Assembly (NCBI GenBank): GCA_047967505.1
Contig: CM106541.1
From: Dipteris shenzhenensis
Lineage: Eukaryota; Polypodiophyta; Polypodiopsida; Gleicheniales
DNA: 64,000 nucleotides
Direction: 5' to 3' (one strand)
In this document: positions 1 through 9,836 of the stretch, piece by piece
Layout of the letters: every line of letters starts with the position of its first letter
How positions within the stretch are numbered: the first letter of the stretch is position 1
The notes under the pieces: generated by a model
What the model was told of the DNA's origin: nothing
Database searches by the model: none
Seen by the model: the letters and a program-made list of their open reading frames with translations, nothing else
Program-made: the position numbers and the translations under genes

Positions 1-72
1 GTGTTTTTTGATTTTATCTCAAGTCTATATAACTGTTGTTGTACCTAATTGAATTTGTCTTTTGTGATGTAG

Positions 73-608
73 ATAGATATACATTCAAATCAAGCTTGAG
101 TAGGTACATACTAGAACGAGATCCATTTGGACCACCAAAGTTACCTGTCCTTATCAACGAAGTGTTCTAGATAAAAAATGTGGCTTTCGAGGTGCACGAG
201 TCAACCATTACAGGTGCTGGCTTGGGCTTGTTTGTGCATGGCTCCATCAAGAGAGGGACTACTATTCTCCATTAAGGAGGTGACAAGTACTCCTACAGAG
301 ACTGGAAGGAATTATGTAAAGTTCATCCAAGGCTAAAGAAGTACTCTATCCAAGACGACCCTACTGTCCCTATGAAGGATATGGTGCATATTGTTGGTGA
401 TGTTCAATATGGCAATGTGGCAGGATTTATTAATAGCAATAGAAATACCAATGTAAAGCCAAATGTTTGTTATGTATTTTCCCCTGATGTTCCACCTTGG
501 TATGACCCCATGATGAACATAGATATTGCAGAATATGGTCACATTTGTATTGAATCCATAGATGATATACATGTAGGAGAGGAGCTATTTACAGACTATG
601 AGTTTTGA
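73..608 (+). pseudogene. SET-domain protein fragment, two nonsense codons
   Basis: One plus-strand frame reads through most of a SET (lysine methyltransferase) domain. The N-terminal motif is EVHESTITGAGLGLFVHGSI, followed by the GG turn. The C-terminal half has an AGFINSN segment, the usual position of the NH motif, and ends in the classic GEELFTDYEF just before a natural stop at 606-608. The frame is broken by TAG at 168-170 and TAA at 273-275; the second replaces the aromatic residue expected in HYGG. A polypyrimidine-free TTTTGTGATGTAG at 60-72 could be a splice acceptor, so this may be a last exon. No pre-SET or post-SET cysteine cluster is visible. SET enzymes methylate histone or other protein lysines; this copy looks dead. 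Its repeat-rich surroundings suggest a captured or duplicated gene piece, which is inference. Confidence 0.75.
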
Positions 609-1512
609 ATAACAACATTGTATTTCTTTATACAATCATTACTTATGGGAATTACTACTTTCTTGCCAACTATGTAAATTGGTGTGTAATTGTTGTGTGT
701 GAATAATATGCAAACATGTTCATAACTACATTCATAATGTATTTTGAAGGAGTGTCTCTCATGCCATTCTTTCTGGTGCCATTCTCTTTGGGGCTAGAAA
801 TTGAGAGTTTCTTTGGAATCATGATTTATTTCAGGGATTTCAATGGTGCATCAACAAGTTGTTATGTTTTCATCCTAAAGTGTACTTTTTTACTTTGCAA
901 TGAGTAATCAACATGACATGTAAAGTTATCCTTTTACAATAATGCTAGTCAATCTAAACATTGAAAGTGCACAATAAATGATTGTCATTGCCACCTAAAT
1001 TACATCAAATGCTTGTCATTGCCCATTGATTTTCCATCAACTACATATCTTGCATTCATTCTCCTCAACTATATCTCTTGATTTTCCATCAACTACATAT
1101 CTTACTAAGTTAAAGAGCCTATGCATTTTCATTGCAATACTCATGGTTATTAATTACACTCTATATTTTTTAAACGGTGTTTTGGAGATTTTCAAATGAG
1201 AATGCTCACAACAAAAGCGAGTCTCAATATCAATGGAAATTCCAGAGACTCGCTATTATGAAGGTGTTTTTGAACATCACTATGGCTCACGAGATGAATC
1301 TAACTCAAATGGGTTTCAAAGTTTATTATTTTGTTGATGATAACGTAGTTTAGACACTGATATTCTATTTAATATTTGAGAATGTAGTTGATATTTCACA
1401 CTTCATGAATGGCTATCTAGTCTATTTTCACATATTTCTCCTATTTTTTCATTGAGGGGAGCTACAATTTCTTCCAAAACTGCCATTCTGGGAATTGTGT
1501 TTTTCCCGAATT
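609..1512. other. AT-rich intergenic DNA, no gene recognised
   Basis: No coding frame with family resemblance is seen. A short local duplication (TTTTCCATCAACTACATATC, twice between 1031 and 1101) is the only structure noticed. Confidence 0.5.
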
Positions 1513-1667
1513 GTCTCTCCCCAATTTTATAATATGGTCAAACCTCTAGGAGGACAAGTGGAGGGTTGGCACAAGGAATCTTGCCACCTCATCCTACTTT
1601 CCCCATTATTTAACTTGCTCTCTTGGACCTTCTATACCTCCCCCACATGAGCCTATCCTATATGGAG
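1513..1667 (-). repeat. Fragment of the Gypsy LTR also found at 62823-62977
   Basis: About 155 bp is nearly identical to the interior of the Gypsy LTR at 62307-63296, including TCTCTCCCCAATTTTATAAT and the CTCCCCCACATGAGCCTATC end. It is cut off abruptly at its right edge by a Copia-1 fragment. The orientation given is that of the parent element. Confidence 0.8.
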
Positions 1668-1898
1668 TAGTGATAGACAGCTAGTACATAACTTTTGTGG
1701 TGCTCTCTGCCAGCCTTTAAATGCCTGCATTTCCTATTGGTTGGGAACATTAGGAAGAACAGGTTCTTCTTCAGCTCCAGTAATGAACTCCAAATAGCCT
1801 TTTCCCATAAGGAAATTCATCATTCTAAACTTCCATGCTTGGAAGTTGTTCTTGTCAAGCTTTTCAGTGACAATCAATGAAAGAGAATCAGACACCAT
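1668..1898 (-). pseudogene. Copia-1 gag N-terminal fragment
   Basis: Start codon complementary to 1896-1898. It encodes a Copia capsid N-terminus with the typical NFQAWKFRMMNFL pattern; a stop replaces a codon after VPNQ, the same stop as in the copy at 7773-8250. It is truncated after about 75 codons at the junction with the Gypsy LTR scrap. Gag would form the retrotransposon particle; this piece cannot. Confidence 0.75.
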
Positions 1899-2005
1899 TA
1901 TAGAACACTGCAAAATATTCTGTCACTATAAAAAACACAGCTTCTACCTCAGAAGGGCAAATCTACAAAATTGACAAAAGTGGTATTTGACCACACAGTC
2001 ACTTC

Positions 2006-2251
2006 CTCGGGGGGGTCACTCATCATATGTAACCCTATCACGTGAGTTCAACAGAAGGATATTTTTTATTTCTAAAATTTACAGAAATAAATATACATAA
2101 GGGACTATTTAAAATAGTTTTGGAAAAAATTTACAGATTTGTATAGAAAAGGGGTACATTTTATTAATGAAAAATTTACATATAAGGGATTTTAGAAATA
2201 GGCCTTGAACGCACGTGGTATAGAGGGTTTCTATACAGTGACCCCCCCGAG
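2006..2251 (+). mobile_element. MITE family A, copy 1 (246 bp, TSD GTCACTTC)
   Basis: Terminal inverted repeats are CTCGGGGGGGTCACT and its complement, and the 8-bp duplication GTCACTTC lies at 1998-2005 and 2252-2259. The empty site is visible in the related Copia-1 leader near 8350-8370, which has a single GTCACTTC. The inverted similarity continues about 50 bp inward around CACGTG. There is no coding capacity. The 8-bp duplication fits hAT-like transposition, although the terminus is not the usual CAGGG/TAGGG type. Confidence 0.92.
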
Positions 2252-2493
2252 GTCACTTCCTAGTGACGATTATGCATCAACAGGCAATACGAATGTTTTT
2301 TTCACCCTCAATATACTACCCTCTCACCACACCGCAAAGGGCATCCCAATCTGAGATAGTGCACTCTTGCACTTTTCGGCTGTGCTACGTGCAAAGATTT
2401 GCTCCCAAACTTGAAAAAGAAAAGCAACACTGATCCTCTTACCAAGACACCGTGAACTTGGTTTGCTTTCTTGAGCTCCTTACCACGAACCAG

Positions 2494-2505
2494 GCTCTGA
2501 TACCA
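2494..2505 (-). other. Primer binding site of Copia-1 fragment
   Basis: Plus strand GCTCTGATACCA is the complement of TGGTATCAGAGC, matching the 3' end of plant initiator-Met tRNA. It directly abuts the LTR at 2506, which fixes the element's orientation as minus. Confidence 0.9.
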
Positions 2506-2858
2506 TGTGAAGAGAGTGGGAGAGAAGGAAGGAGTCTCACTTGCGGCTTTCTCACATACACAGTGGGGGAATACACACAAAGGTGGAGGCTGAAAACAAT
2601 TTTCCTCTTTTTAGTTGTGAAAGCCAAAAGAACTCTTAGTACAAAAGGATAGATGAACCCTATATGTGGGTCTCAATCCAAACTCATCTAACTAAGGTGG
2701 CATACTAACTGAGCCACTAACTAGAGTACATAAAGATAGCTATCATCCAACTATTATTCATGGGCAGTGTACCAATTGCATCTGCAGCTAACAAGTCGGT
2801 GACATAAATGAACAACAGTCACCCTAGCATATCACGAGTGGAGCTCGATATCTCAACA
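2506..2858 (-). repeat. Copia-1 LTR (5' LTR of truncated copy), 353 bp
   Basis: On the plus strand it runs from TGTGAAGAGAGTGGGAGAG to ATATCTCAACA, so TG...CA ends on both strands. It has the same length as the LTRs at 4771-5123 and 8795-9147 and is highly similar to them. Confidence 0.92.
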
Positions 2859-3529
2859 TGGAACCCCTCATAGGAGGAGACGTCATGTTCTATACTCTCT
2901 AGAGGACTTTGATTCCCTTCAGCCCACTCCTTAGGGGCCTACCCGTACAACTACCCCTGGGCTAACTCCTCTCGTGCCTAGCACTATGACTACCCCTTCG
3001 GGAACTCCTTTTCTAGCAGCCCATCGCTTCCTCGAGAGTCCCGACAAGTTGGTTGCATCCATGACTGATGCGGATGCAGTGAGATAGTTCTCTTTGTTGT
3101 CCCAAAGGACCACATCTATTCCATCTCCTACATCCCTCGAGGGTAGATCAGGCCCATCAATGGCTGGACCTACTCGACAGCTATCCCCTATGGCCCCTTC
3201 GGCCACATACATGATAGCATCTTCTTTGGAGACCAAGTTTCTTTATAAATATGAGTTTTGTTTAACACAATTAGTTTCTACTTTTATCTTAATTTTCCAT
3301 CATTGAGCCGGATGGCATGTATAATATGAGATTGTTGTAGGTAATTTTTTGTAATACATGCTCAGAGAGTTGTAGAAAATCTTGTAGCTTGGATGGAATG
3401 CATTGATTTTTGTACTACCTTGTAATAAAATATATATAGTGGGGTAGAATGTGGTTGGAACAAGACCTATTTTGCCCCACAAAAATTTTGTATAGCTTCT
3501 ACATGGTGGTTTATATCAAGGTTTTACTA
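2859..3529. other. Intergenic DNA with a GC-richer stretch, unrecognised
   Basis: The stretch from 2890 to 3230 has higher GC than its surroundings and frames with Ser/Pro/Gly-rich translations, but no domain I recognise and no consistent reading frame. It could be decayed retrotransposon polyprotein. Nothing else is supported. Confidence 0.35.
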
Positions 3530-3700
3530 GTGTCGATATATACCGACACTAAAAGTGTCGGTATATACCAACACAATTACCAATGCACATTTTTTGATAC
3601 TTTAACCGACAATTTTTGGACTCTTTGCACCCGCAAAGAAAAACAATAAGTCTAATTCCTGTCGGTCTTAATGTTAAAAAGTGACCAATACCTTGTAGTG
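3530..3700. mobile_element. Possible CACTA-type transposon right end with palindromic subterminal repeats
   Basis: Two 20-bp near-palindromes, GTGTCGATATATACCGACAC (3530-3549) and GTGTCGGTATATACCAACAC (3555-3574), precede further ACCGACA and CTGTCGGTC motifs, and the segment ends in CCTTGTAGTG at 3691-3700. CACTA elements end in ...CTTGTAGTG with clustered subterminal repeats. The partner left end would lie outside the window and no transposase is seen, so this is tentative. Confidence 0.4.
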
Positions 3701-4655
3701 AAGTGCTTGGGATGAATTAGGTTTGTCGAAGCATTCAATGTTGTTCAACAGATTGGATTTATTTTGATGATGAGCACATTTCTTATCCATGCTATTTTTC
3801 TTATTCATTATTTCACTTAATCATGTTAAAATTAGTTATATGTGCCTTATTATTTATTATTCTACTTTGACCATGCATGTTACTTGCGTGGCTACTCTTA
3901 GTACCAAAGTAAAACCAACACTATCACATTTTATCATAGAACTATCCTTAGTTCTGACATACTAGTCAAACACAACATCTTAAATTGGTGATAATTGATA
4001 TCGTAGTGAGAAAGGATTGGTTTTAAACATTAGTATTCATAACTTTGTTCATGCTATTGGATAGAGAAAACTAAAGTTGTTCACATATCTATTATGTTTT
4101 CTTGATTTATCCGTATGATTACAAGCATTTTTTTCTCATTGTGAGATAACTTGTCAATGCTATAGGTATGCTTGAATGCAACAAAGATGTGTGGTTCCAA
4201 TGTTTGTTTTATCTAATATGCATATTCCAAGGTCATTTTTTGTAGTTTTTTACACCCATACAATTATGATATTTTAAGGATGTTTTCTTGTATCGCCTTG
4301 CCGCTAACATAATATAATCCTATGTTCGACTTCTATGTTCCTTCAAGCAATTGAGATCCACTATGAAAGGAACTTCTCGAATGTTTTGTTTTGTTTTAAA
4401 GGACTAACTTCAGCGGAACAAACATATATCTTTTCTTCATCACACTCGAGTGTAAGTAGGTATTGACTTGTGCTTGAATGACCAGATTATGCTATGGAGC
4501 CCATGTGGTTTCATCTGAACTCTCAATGTTGGTTTGAATAATGATGAGTAGCATAACAAAGAGATGAAATCCAATACAGAGAGATCTATAACTCTTAAAA
4601 TACTACACCGAATCATGCAAGAACTGACCGGTAGGGGTTTTTTGGCATTCGAAAT
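3701..4655. other. AT-rich intergenic DNA, nothing recognised
   Basis: No credible coding frame, RNA gene or element boundary was found between the possible CACTA end and the Copia-3 leader relic. Confidence 0.4.
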
Positions 4656-4770
4656 GCAATGGGACAGACGGTTTTGGGAACCGTGGTCCCAATCACTAGG
4701 TCCAACACATAGGCTAAAAAACGTGTTTGGAAAATGAATTGTTTGTAAACTCCATTGGAGTGCGAATGAT
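4656..4770 (-). repeat. Copia-3 relic, inner part of leader (left of the nested Copia-1)
   Basis: GCAATGGGACAGACGGTTTT and the following 110 bp match 26792-26911, where the same sequence continues uninterrupted into the part found here at 9148. The Copia-1 element thus split this relic at the pentamer ATGAT (4766-4770). Confidence 0.8.
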
Positions 4771-5123
4771 TGTGAAGAGAGTGGGAGAGAAGGAAGCAAT
4801 CTCACTTGCGGCTTTCTCACATACACAATGGGGGAATACACACAAAGGTGGAGGCTGAAAACAGTTTTCCTCTTGTTAGTTGTGAAAGCCAAAAGAACTT
4901 TTAGTACAAAAGGATAGATGAACCCTATATGTGGGTCTCAAACCAAACTCAGCTAACTAAGGTGGCATACTAACTGAGCCACTAACTAGAGTACATAAAG
5001 ATAGCTGTCATCTAGCTATTATTCTTGGGCGGTGTACCAACCGCATCTGTAGCTAACAAGTTGGTGACCTAAATGCACAACGGTCACCCTGGCATATCAC
5101 GAGTGGAGCTTGATATCTCAACA
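4771..5123 (-). repeat. Copia-1 3' LTR
   Basis: TGTGAAGAG...TCTCAACA, 353 bp. It borders the ATGAT duplication on the left and the polypurine tract (5124-5140, pyrimidine-rich on the plus strand) on the right. Confidence 0.93.
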
Positions 5124-7772
5124 CTCCCCCTCAAGCTCAATCCCAATTCCTGCACACCAAGCAAGTCTCTGAACTTGCACAGCTTCTCTGCACCCAATGC
5201 CTTCGTGAATATGTCAGCTACCTGATCCTCTGTGCTGACATGAATTAGATCAATAAAACCTAGTAGAACCTTCTCTCGCACATAGTGATAATGCACCTCA
5301 ATGTGCTTTCTTCTAGTATGATAGACTGGGTTATTTGCCAAGTGTATACTACTCATGTTGTCACAATAAATGACAACTGGCCCATCTCTGATGCATATCA
5401 TAAAGTAGCTTATCCAACCAAGCTACCTCACATGCAGCCATTGTTGCACCCCCGTACTCAGCCTCTATGCTTGACAAGACAAGTGTAGGTTGTTTCTTGC
5501 TGCTCCAAGTGACTGCAGCACTCCCAAAAGAGAACACATATTCACTGGTAGATCGTCTATCAGAAATGCTACCAGCCCAATCAGCATCAGTGTATCCATG
5601 CAACTATATCTGAGAACCCCAGTGTCATAAAATAGTCCATATTGCAATGTGGACTTCACATACCTCAGTATGCGTCTAGCTGCATCCAAATGCGATTTCC
5701 TTAGAGCCTGCATAAACTGACTTACCAATCCAAAAGCATAGCTCAAATCTGGCCTGGTAATAGTCATATAAGTCAAACTTCCTACTATGCGTCTGTACAT
5801 AGTAGGGTCTTCTGGAAGCTCACCTGCATCTACGCTCAGCTTCACATTCTGCTCCAAAGGAATTGAAATAGGCTTACAGCCTGTCATCCCATATTTGGAC
5901 AGCATGTCCACTCCATACTGCCTCTGGAAGAGCCATATCCCATTTGGTGATCTAATCACCTCAATGCCCAAGAAGTAATGCAGCTCTCCCAAATCCTTCA
6001 CCTCAAACTTCTGCTTCAATAGCATTTTCAGATGAAGGATATCTTCATCACTATCACCTGTGATGATCAAATCATCAACATAAATGACAAGCAACATAAT
6101 ACCTTTCTCTGTTTTTCTCACATAAAGTGAGAAATCTGCCTTGGAAATCTGAATGCCAATAGTAACAAGATATTGTCCTATCTTGTCAAACCATGCTCTA
6201 GGTGCTTGCTGCAAGCCATACAAGGCTTTCTTCAACCTACAAACAAACTCAGGATGAACAGCATGAACATAACCTGGTGGCTACTCCATATAGACGTCTT
6301 CTTGCAAATCACCATGCAAGAAAGAATTCTTTACATCCATCTGATGTAAAGACCATCCCTTTGATGCAGCCATAGCAATGACTGCTCTTACGGTTGCCAT
6401 GCATGCAACTGGATTGAATGTTTCTTTATAATCAATGCCATATGTCTGTGCATACCCCTTGACAACTAATCTTGCCTTGTATCTATTCACAGAACCATCT
6501 GCATTGTGGTTCACTTTATAAACCCACTTGTAGCCAATTGCATTCCTGTCTTTAGGCAAAGGCACCAATTCCCATGTAGCATTTGCTTCCAAGGCATCCA
6601 TTTCTTCATCCATGGCTTTCTCCCATTTTTCTTTTCCCATGGCTTGCTCAAAAGAAGTGGGTTCTGGTTCCTGTATCACTTTGACCATATAGGCATAGTG
6701 AATGGATATAAATCCATCATATTTTAGCCTATCCACAGGATACCTAGCTCTGGTAGACCTATGCTAAATAGACTCACTACTAGGTGCTCTCAAAACATCC
6801 CTAATCTTCCTTACTCCAGGTGTAACAATAGAAGGAATACCCAACTCATCATCAATGCTCTGTTCAAAGCCACTGGATTCACCATCCACATAAGAGTGAC
6901 CTGCATTCACATCAACCATGGGCTTATCTACTTTCTCTTTTCCTTTTCGTGATACTTGCATACCACTATCTGCATTGCGTTGAGGAGATTCTCCTAATCT
7001 CAATCTGCCTGTCCATGGTGAAGTATGTGAACCACTGCTAGAGGACACTATAGGTGCACTAATATTTTGTGATTACTGCTGTGAATTCTACATAGCCCTA
7101 CCATTTTGTGCATCTACATCATCAATCACATTTACTGGTTCATACCAGTTGCTCGTCTCATCAAAAACAACATCTTTGCTCATTGTAAACTTACGAGTAG
7201 AAGGGTTATAGCATCTATACCCTTTCTACTGTAGAGAATAACCAATAAAGATGCACTTCTCAGCTTTTGGATCCAACTTGGATCTCAAATCATCTGGCAC
7301 CTGAGCATAGGCAATGCAACCAAAAACTTTCAAATGAGAAATATGTGGTTTCCTACCAGTATACCTCTCCTCTAGCGTCATGCCATGTATTGCTGGAGTG
7401 GAGTCCTGATCATTATGTAGACTGTTGTAGCAACTTCTTCAGTCCAATAATAATCTGGAAGGTCTTTTTCATTGATCATGGCACGAGATACCTCTCCAAT
7501 ATGCCTGTTTTTTCTTTCTACAAGTCCATTTTACTGTGGGGTATGACTGCATGAATATTGCTGCTTTATGCCATGCTCCTACAAGAAACTTGCAAACTCA
7601 TTTCAGAGGTACTCTCCCCCTCCATCTGACCTTAGGCATTTTATTTGCAGGCCTCTTTCTTTTTCAACCATAGCTTTAAAAGATTTGAAGTGCCCAAACA
7701 CTTGACTTTTCTTTTTCATAAAATACACCCAAACTTTTTTGTTGTAGTCATCAATAAAAGTGACAAGACCAT
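5084..7772 (-). pseudogene. Copia-1 pol (integrase, reverse transcriptase, RNase H), frameshifted
   Basis: Minus-strand frames in order: integrase core remnant with FIDDYNKKVWVYF and CLRSDGGGEYL (7772-7603); a poorly preserved integrase C-terminus and linker (about 7500-6764); reverse transcriptase N-terminal part with [20 protein letters not shown] (6736-6281); palm with KKALYGLQQAPRAWFDKIGQ and the catalytic YVDDLIITG (6235-5600); RNase H with TDADWAGSISDRRSTSEY (5603-5361) and the terminal EDQVADIFTKALGAEKL (5401-5084). Frameshifts near 6260, 5590 and 5390 and several stops make it non-functional. The last frame runs through the purine tract about 40 nt into the LTR. Reverse transcription and integration would be its roles. 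Confidence 0.88.
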
Positions 7773-8250
7773 TCAAGGTAACAGAAACTAAATCATCATC
7801 TTCCACTGGCGACCCAATGGAAGCAAGTGCATCTGCAATCTTCTTCACCTTCATGTGGTAGTCATTGATGCTCATATTTTCTCTCTACACATTATGCAAG
7901 TCTTGCTTCAGTTGCATTTTCCTGGCTTGCGTATTTGTGCTATACATTTTTGCTAAAGTATCCCACGCCTCCTTCGGCGTGCTTGCATCCTGAATATGCA
8001 CAACCATAGAATCTGAAATACTGATAGACAGCCAGTACATAACTTTTCTGGCTCTCTCATGCTAGCCTTTAAATGCCTACATTTCCTATTGGTTGGGAAC
8101 ATTAGGAAGAACAGGTTCTTCTTCAGCTCCAGTAATGAACTCCCAATAGCCTTTTCCCATAAGGAAATTCATCATTCTAAAATTCCATGCTTAGAAGTTG
8201 TTCTTGTCAAGATTTTCAATGACAATCTGTGAAAGAGAATCAGAAGCCAT
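7773..8250 (-). pseudogene. Copia-1 gag, fused to integrase by deletion
   Basis: The start codon is complementary to 8248-8250. The protein shows a Copia gag pattern (NNFQAWNFRMMNFLMGKGYW, EAWDTLAKMYSTNTQARKMQ, DYHMKVKKIADALASIGSPV) and ends at VTLNGL. The sister copy near 62220 continues here with GKDYAQFRTSI and a basic RGR region; in this copy the frame instead continues straight into the integrase core at about 7772, with no protease. Stops after VPNQ and before ENMSIND break the frame. Gag would assemble the particle. Confidence 0.85.
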
Positions 8251-8782
8251 TACAGAACACTGCAAAATATTATGTCATTGTAAAGAACACAGCTTCTGCC
8301 TCACAAGGGCAAATCTGCAAAACTGACGAAAGTGTTATTTGACCACACAGTCACTTCCTAGTGACAATTATGCATCAACAGGCAATACGAATGATTCTAT
8401 CACCCCCAATATCTCTGCACATAGGCATACGATGAAATTTCTGCGACAACTTTTCACCGACCTGTAGAACAGTGGTCGCACAACAAAAACAGGGTGCTTT
8501 TCTGAGTGCCTATGAAAAACTTCCACCACCAAAACGGGCCACAAAATGGCCTTGAATCAAAAAAATAATGTCACCAAGGGCTTCGCCTTTTCCCGAAACA
8601 TATAGTGCCCTCTCGCCACACCTCGAAGGGCATGCCAATCTAAGACAGTGCACTCTTGCACTTCCTGGTTGTGCTACCTGCAGAGATTTGCTCCCAAACT
8701 CGAAAAAGGAAAGCAACAATGATCCTCTTACCAAGACACCCCGAACTTGGTTTTCTTTCTTGAGCTCCTTACCATGAACCGG

Positions 8783-8794
8783 GCTCTAATACCA
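8783..8794 (-). other. Copia-1 primer binding site
   Basis: Plus-strand GCTCTAATACCA is complementary to TGGTATTAGAGC, one base off the initiator-Met tRNA match. It abuts the 5' LTR at 8795. Confidence 0.88.
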
Positions 8795-9147
8795 TGTGAA
8801 GAGAGTGGGAGAGAAGGAAGGAGTCTCACTTGCGGCTTTCTCACATACACAATGGGGGAATACACACAAAGGTGGAGGATGAAAACAGTTTTCCTCTTCT
8901 TAGTTGTGAAAGCCAAAAGAACTCTTAGTACAAAAGGATAGATGAACCCTATATGTGGGTCTCAAACCAAACTCAACTAACTAAGGTGGCATTCTAACTT
9001 AGCCACTAACTAGAGTACATAAAGATAGCTGTCATCTAGCTATTATTCATGGGCGGTGTACCAATCGCATCTACAGCTAATAAGCCGATGACATAAATGC
9101 ACAACGGTCACCTTGGAATATCATGAGTGGAGCTTGATATCTCAACA
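8795..9147 (-). repeat. Copia-1 5' LTR
   Basis: 353 bp, TG...CA on both strands, next to the primer site at 8783-8794 and followed by the target duplication ATGAT at 9148-9152. Confidence 0.93.
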
Positions 9148-9634
9148 ATGATGAGAAATATAGAATTTTTAGGACCTCTTGAGCCCACCGGAACTAACAG
9201 ATCTGCAAATGGTTGCTACAAACTTGAGTTCCAACACCCGGGCAGAAAAACGTAGGAACTGACACAATGAGTCAGAAATCCAATGAAATGATCCCAAATT
9301 CAAGAATGAAGGTTTCTCCAAGCTCCTGAAGTGAAATGGACACAAAAGCAAGCAATAGCTGCCTCTACAAGTCAATACAGAGTCTCTGTCATCGAATGGA
9401 ACAGGGAAAAGCTTAAAAAACGACTTTTTCTTCAAAAACACTTAACAGGCTTTCAAAACCACTTTGCAAAACCAAAGTGACTTTTCCAAAGGTTCCTCCA
9501 AGGTCTCTGCACACTCGGATGCAAGTAAAGTCACCCACAAAACTTCCCACAGAGCTTTTCCTTCCTCCCACAGAGCTGTTGAGCTTCCAAGCATTCACGC
9601 ATGCTCAGCTAGATCACCGGGCTCTGATACCAGT
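9148..9634 (-). repeat. Copia-3 leader with primer site
   Basis: Closely similar to 26911-27385. At the right end plus-strand GCTCTGATACCA (9621-9632) is a tRNA-iMet-type primer site separated by two bases from the LTR start at 9635. No credible coding frame is seen, so this is an untranslated leader or decayed gag start. Confidence 0.82.
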
Positions 9635-9806
9635 TGAGAGTGTTCTCAACGAAAGCAAGAACAAAAGAAGGAGAGATAGAAATAGAGAGCCACCCAAGTT
9701 TTTGGTGGGTGCAGTACACCCTAATCTTCTTTTTCATTAATTTATAGATGCATTTGAGTATTGTACATAACCGGGGTAAAGGCACAGTGACCTTTAACCC
9801 CACAGG
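9635..9806 (-). repeat. Copia-3 LTR (about 170 bp)
   Basis: Starts TGAGAGTGTTCTCAACG just after the primer site and matches 27386-27550 closely. The right end is estimated at the CCCCACA near 9806, where similarity to the second copy ends; no target duplication could be confirmed. Confidence 0.65.
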
Positions 9807-9836
9807 TTCCTCCCTTTAGGCTCATTTTCATTACAG

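Larger units (their letters stand above)
1668..2858 (-). mobile_element. Copia family 1, truncated 5' end (LTR, leader, gag start)
   Basis: Read on the minus strand this is LTR (2858-2506), primer site, leader, then the start of gag. Gag begins at an ATG complementary to 1896-1898 and runs about 75 codons with the same residues as the complete copy at 4771-9147 (KNNFQAWKFRMMNFLMGKGY and the acidic GAEEEPVLPNVPNQ). It stops at 1668 where a Gypsy LTR scrap begins. Relative to the complete copy the leader holds a 246-bp MITE at 2006-2251. No 3' portion is present, so this is a dead fragment. Confidence 0.85.
4771..9147 (-). mobile_element. Complete but degenerate Ty1/Copia retrotransposon, Copia-1
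   Basis: The element is 4377 bp with 353-bp LTRs, an exact 5-bp target duplication ATGAT at 4766-4770 and 9148-9152, a primer site next to the 5' LTR and a purine tract (minus strand TTGAGGGGGAG) next to the 3' LTR. Order on the minus strand is gag, integrase, reverse transcriptase, RNase H, the Copia order. The protease and the CCHC part of gag are deleted, and several frameshifts break pol. By eye the two LTRs differ at roughly 6 percent of positions, so the insertion is not recent. It lies inside a Copia-3 relic. Confidence 0.93.

Noticed and set aside
2308-2652. Small frames across the Copia-1 LTR and leader, repeated at 8510-8941
   Set aside because: They recur only because the LTR recurs; they lie in U3/R/U5 and leader sequence with no known product.
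9169-9441. Minus-strand frame in the Copia-3 leader
   Set aside because: Not conserved as a frame in the second copy at 26791-27385 and has no gag resemblance.
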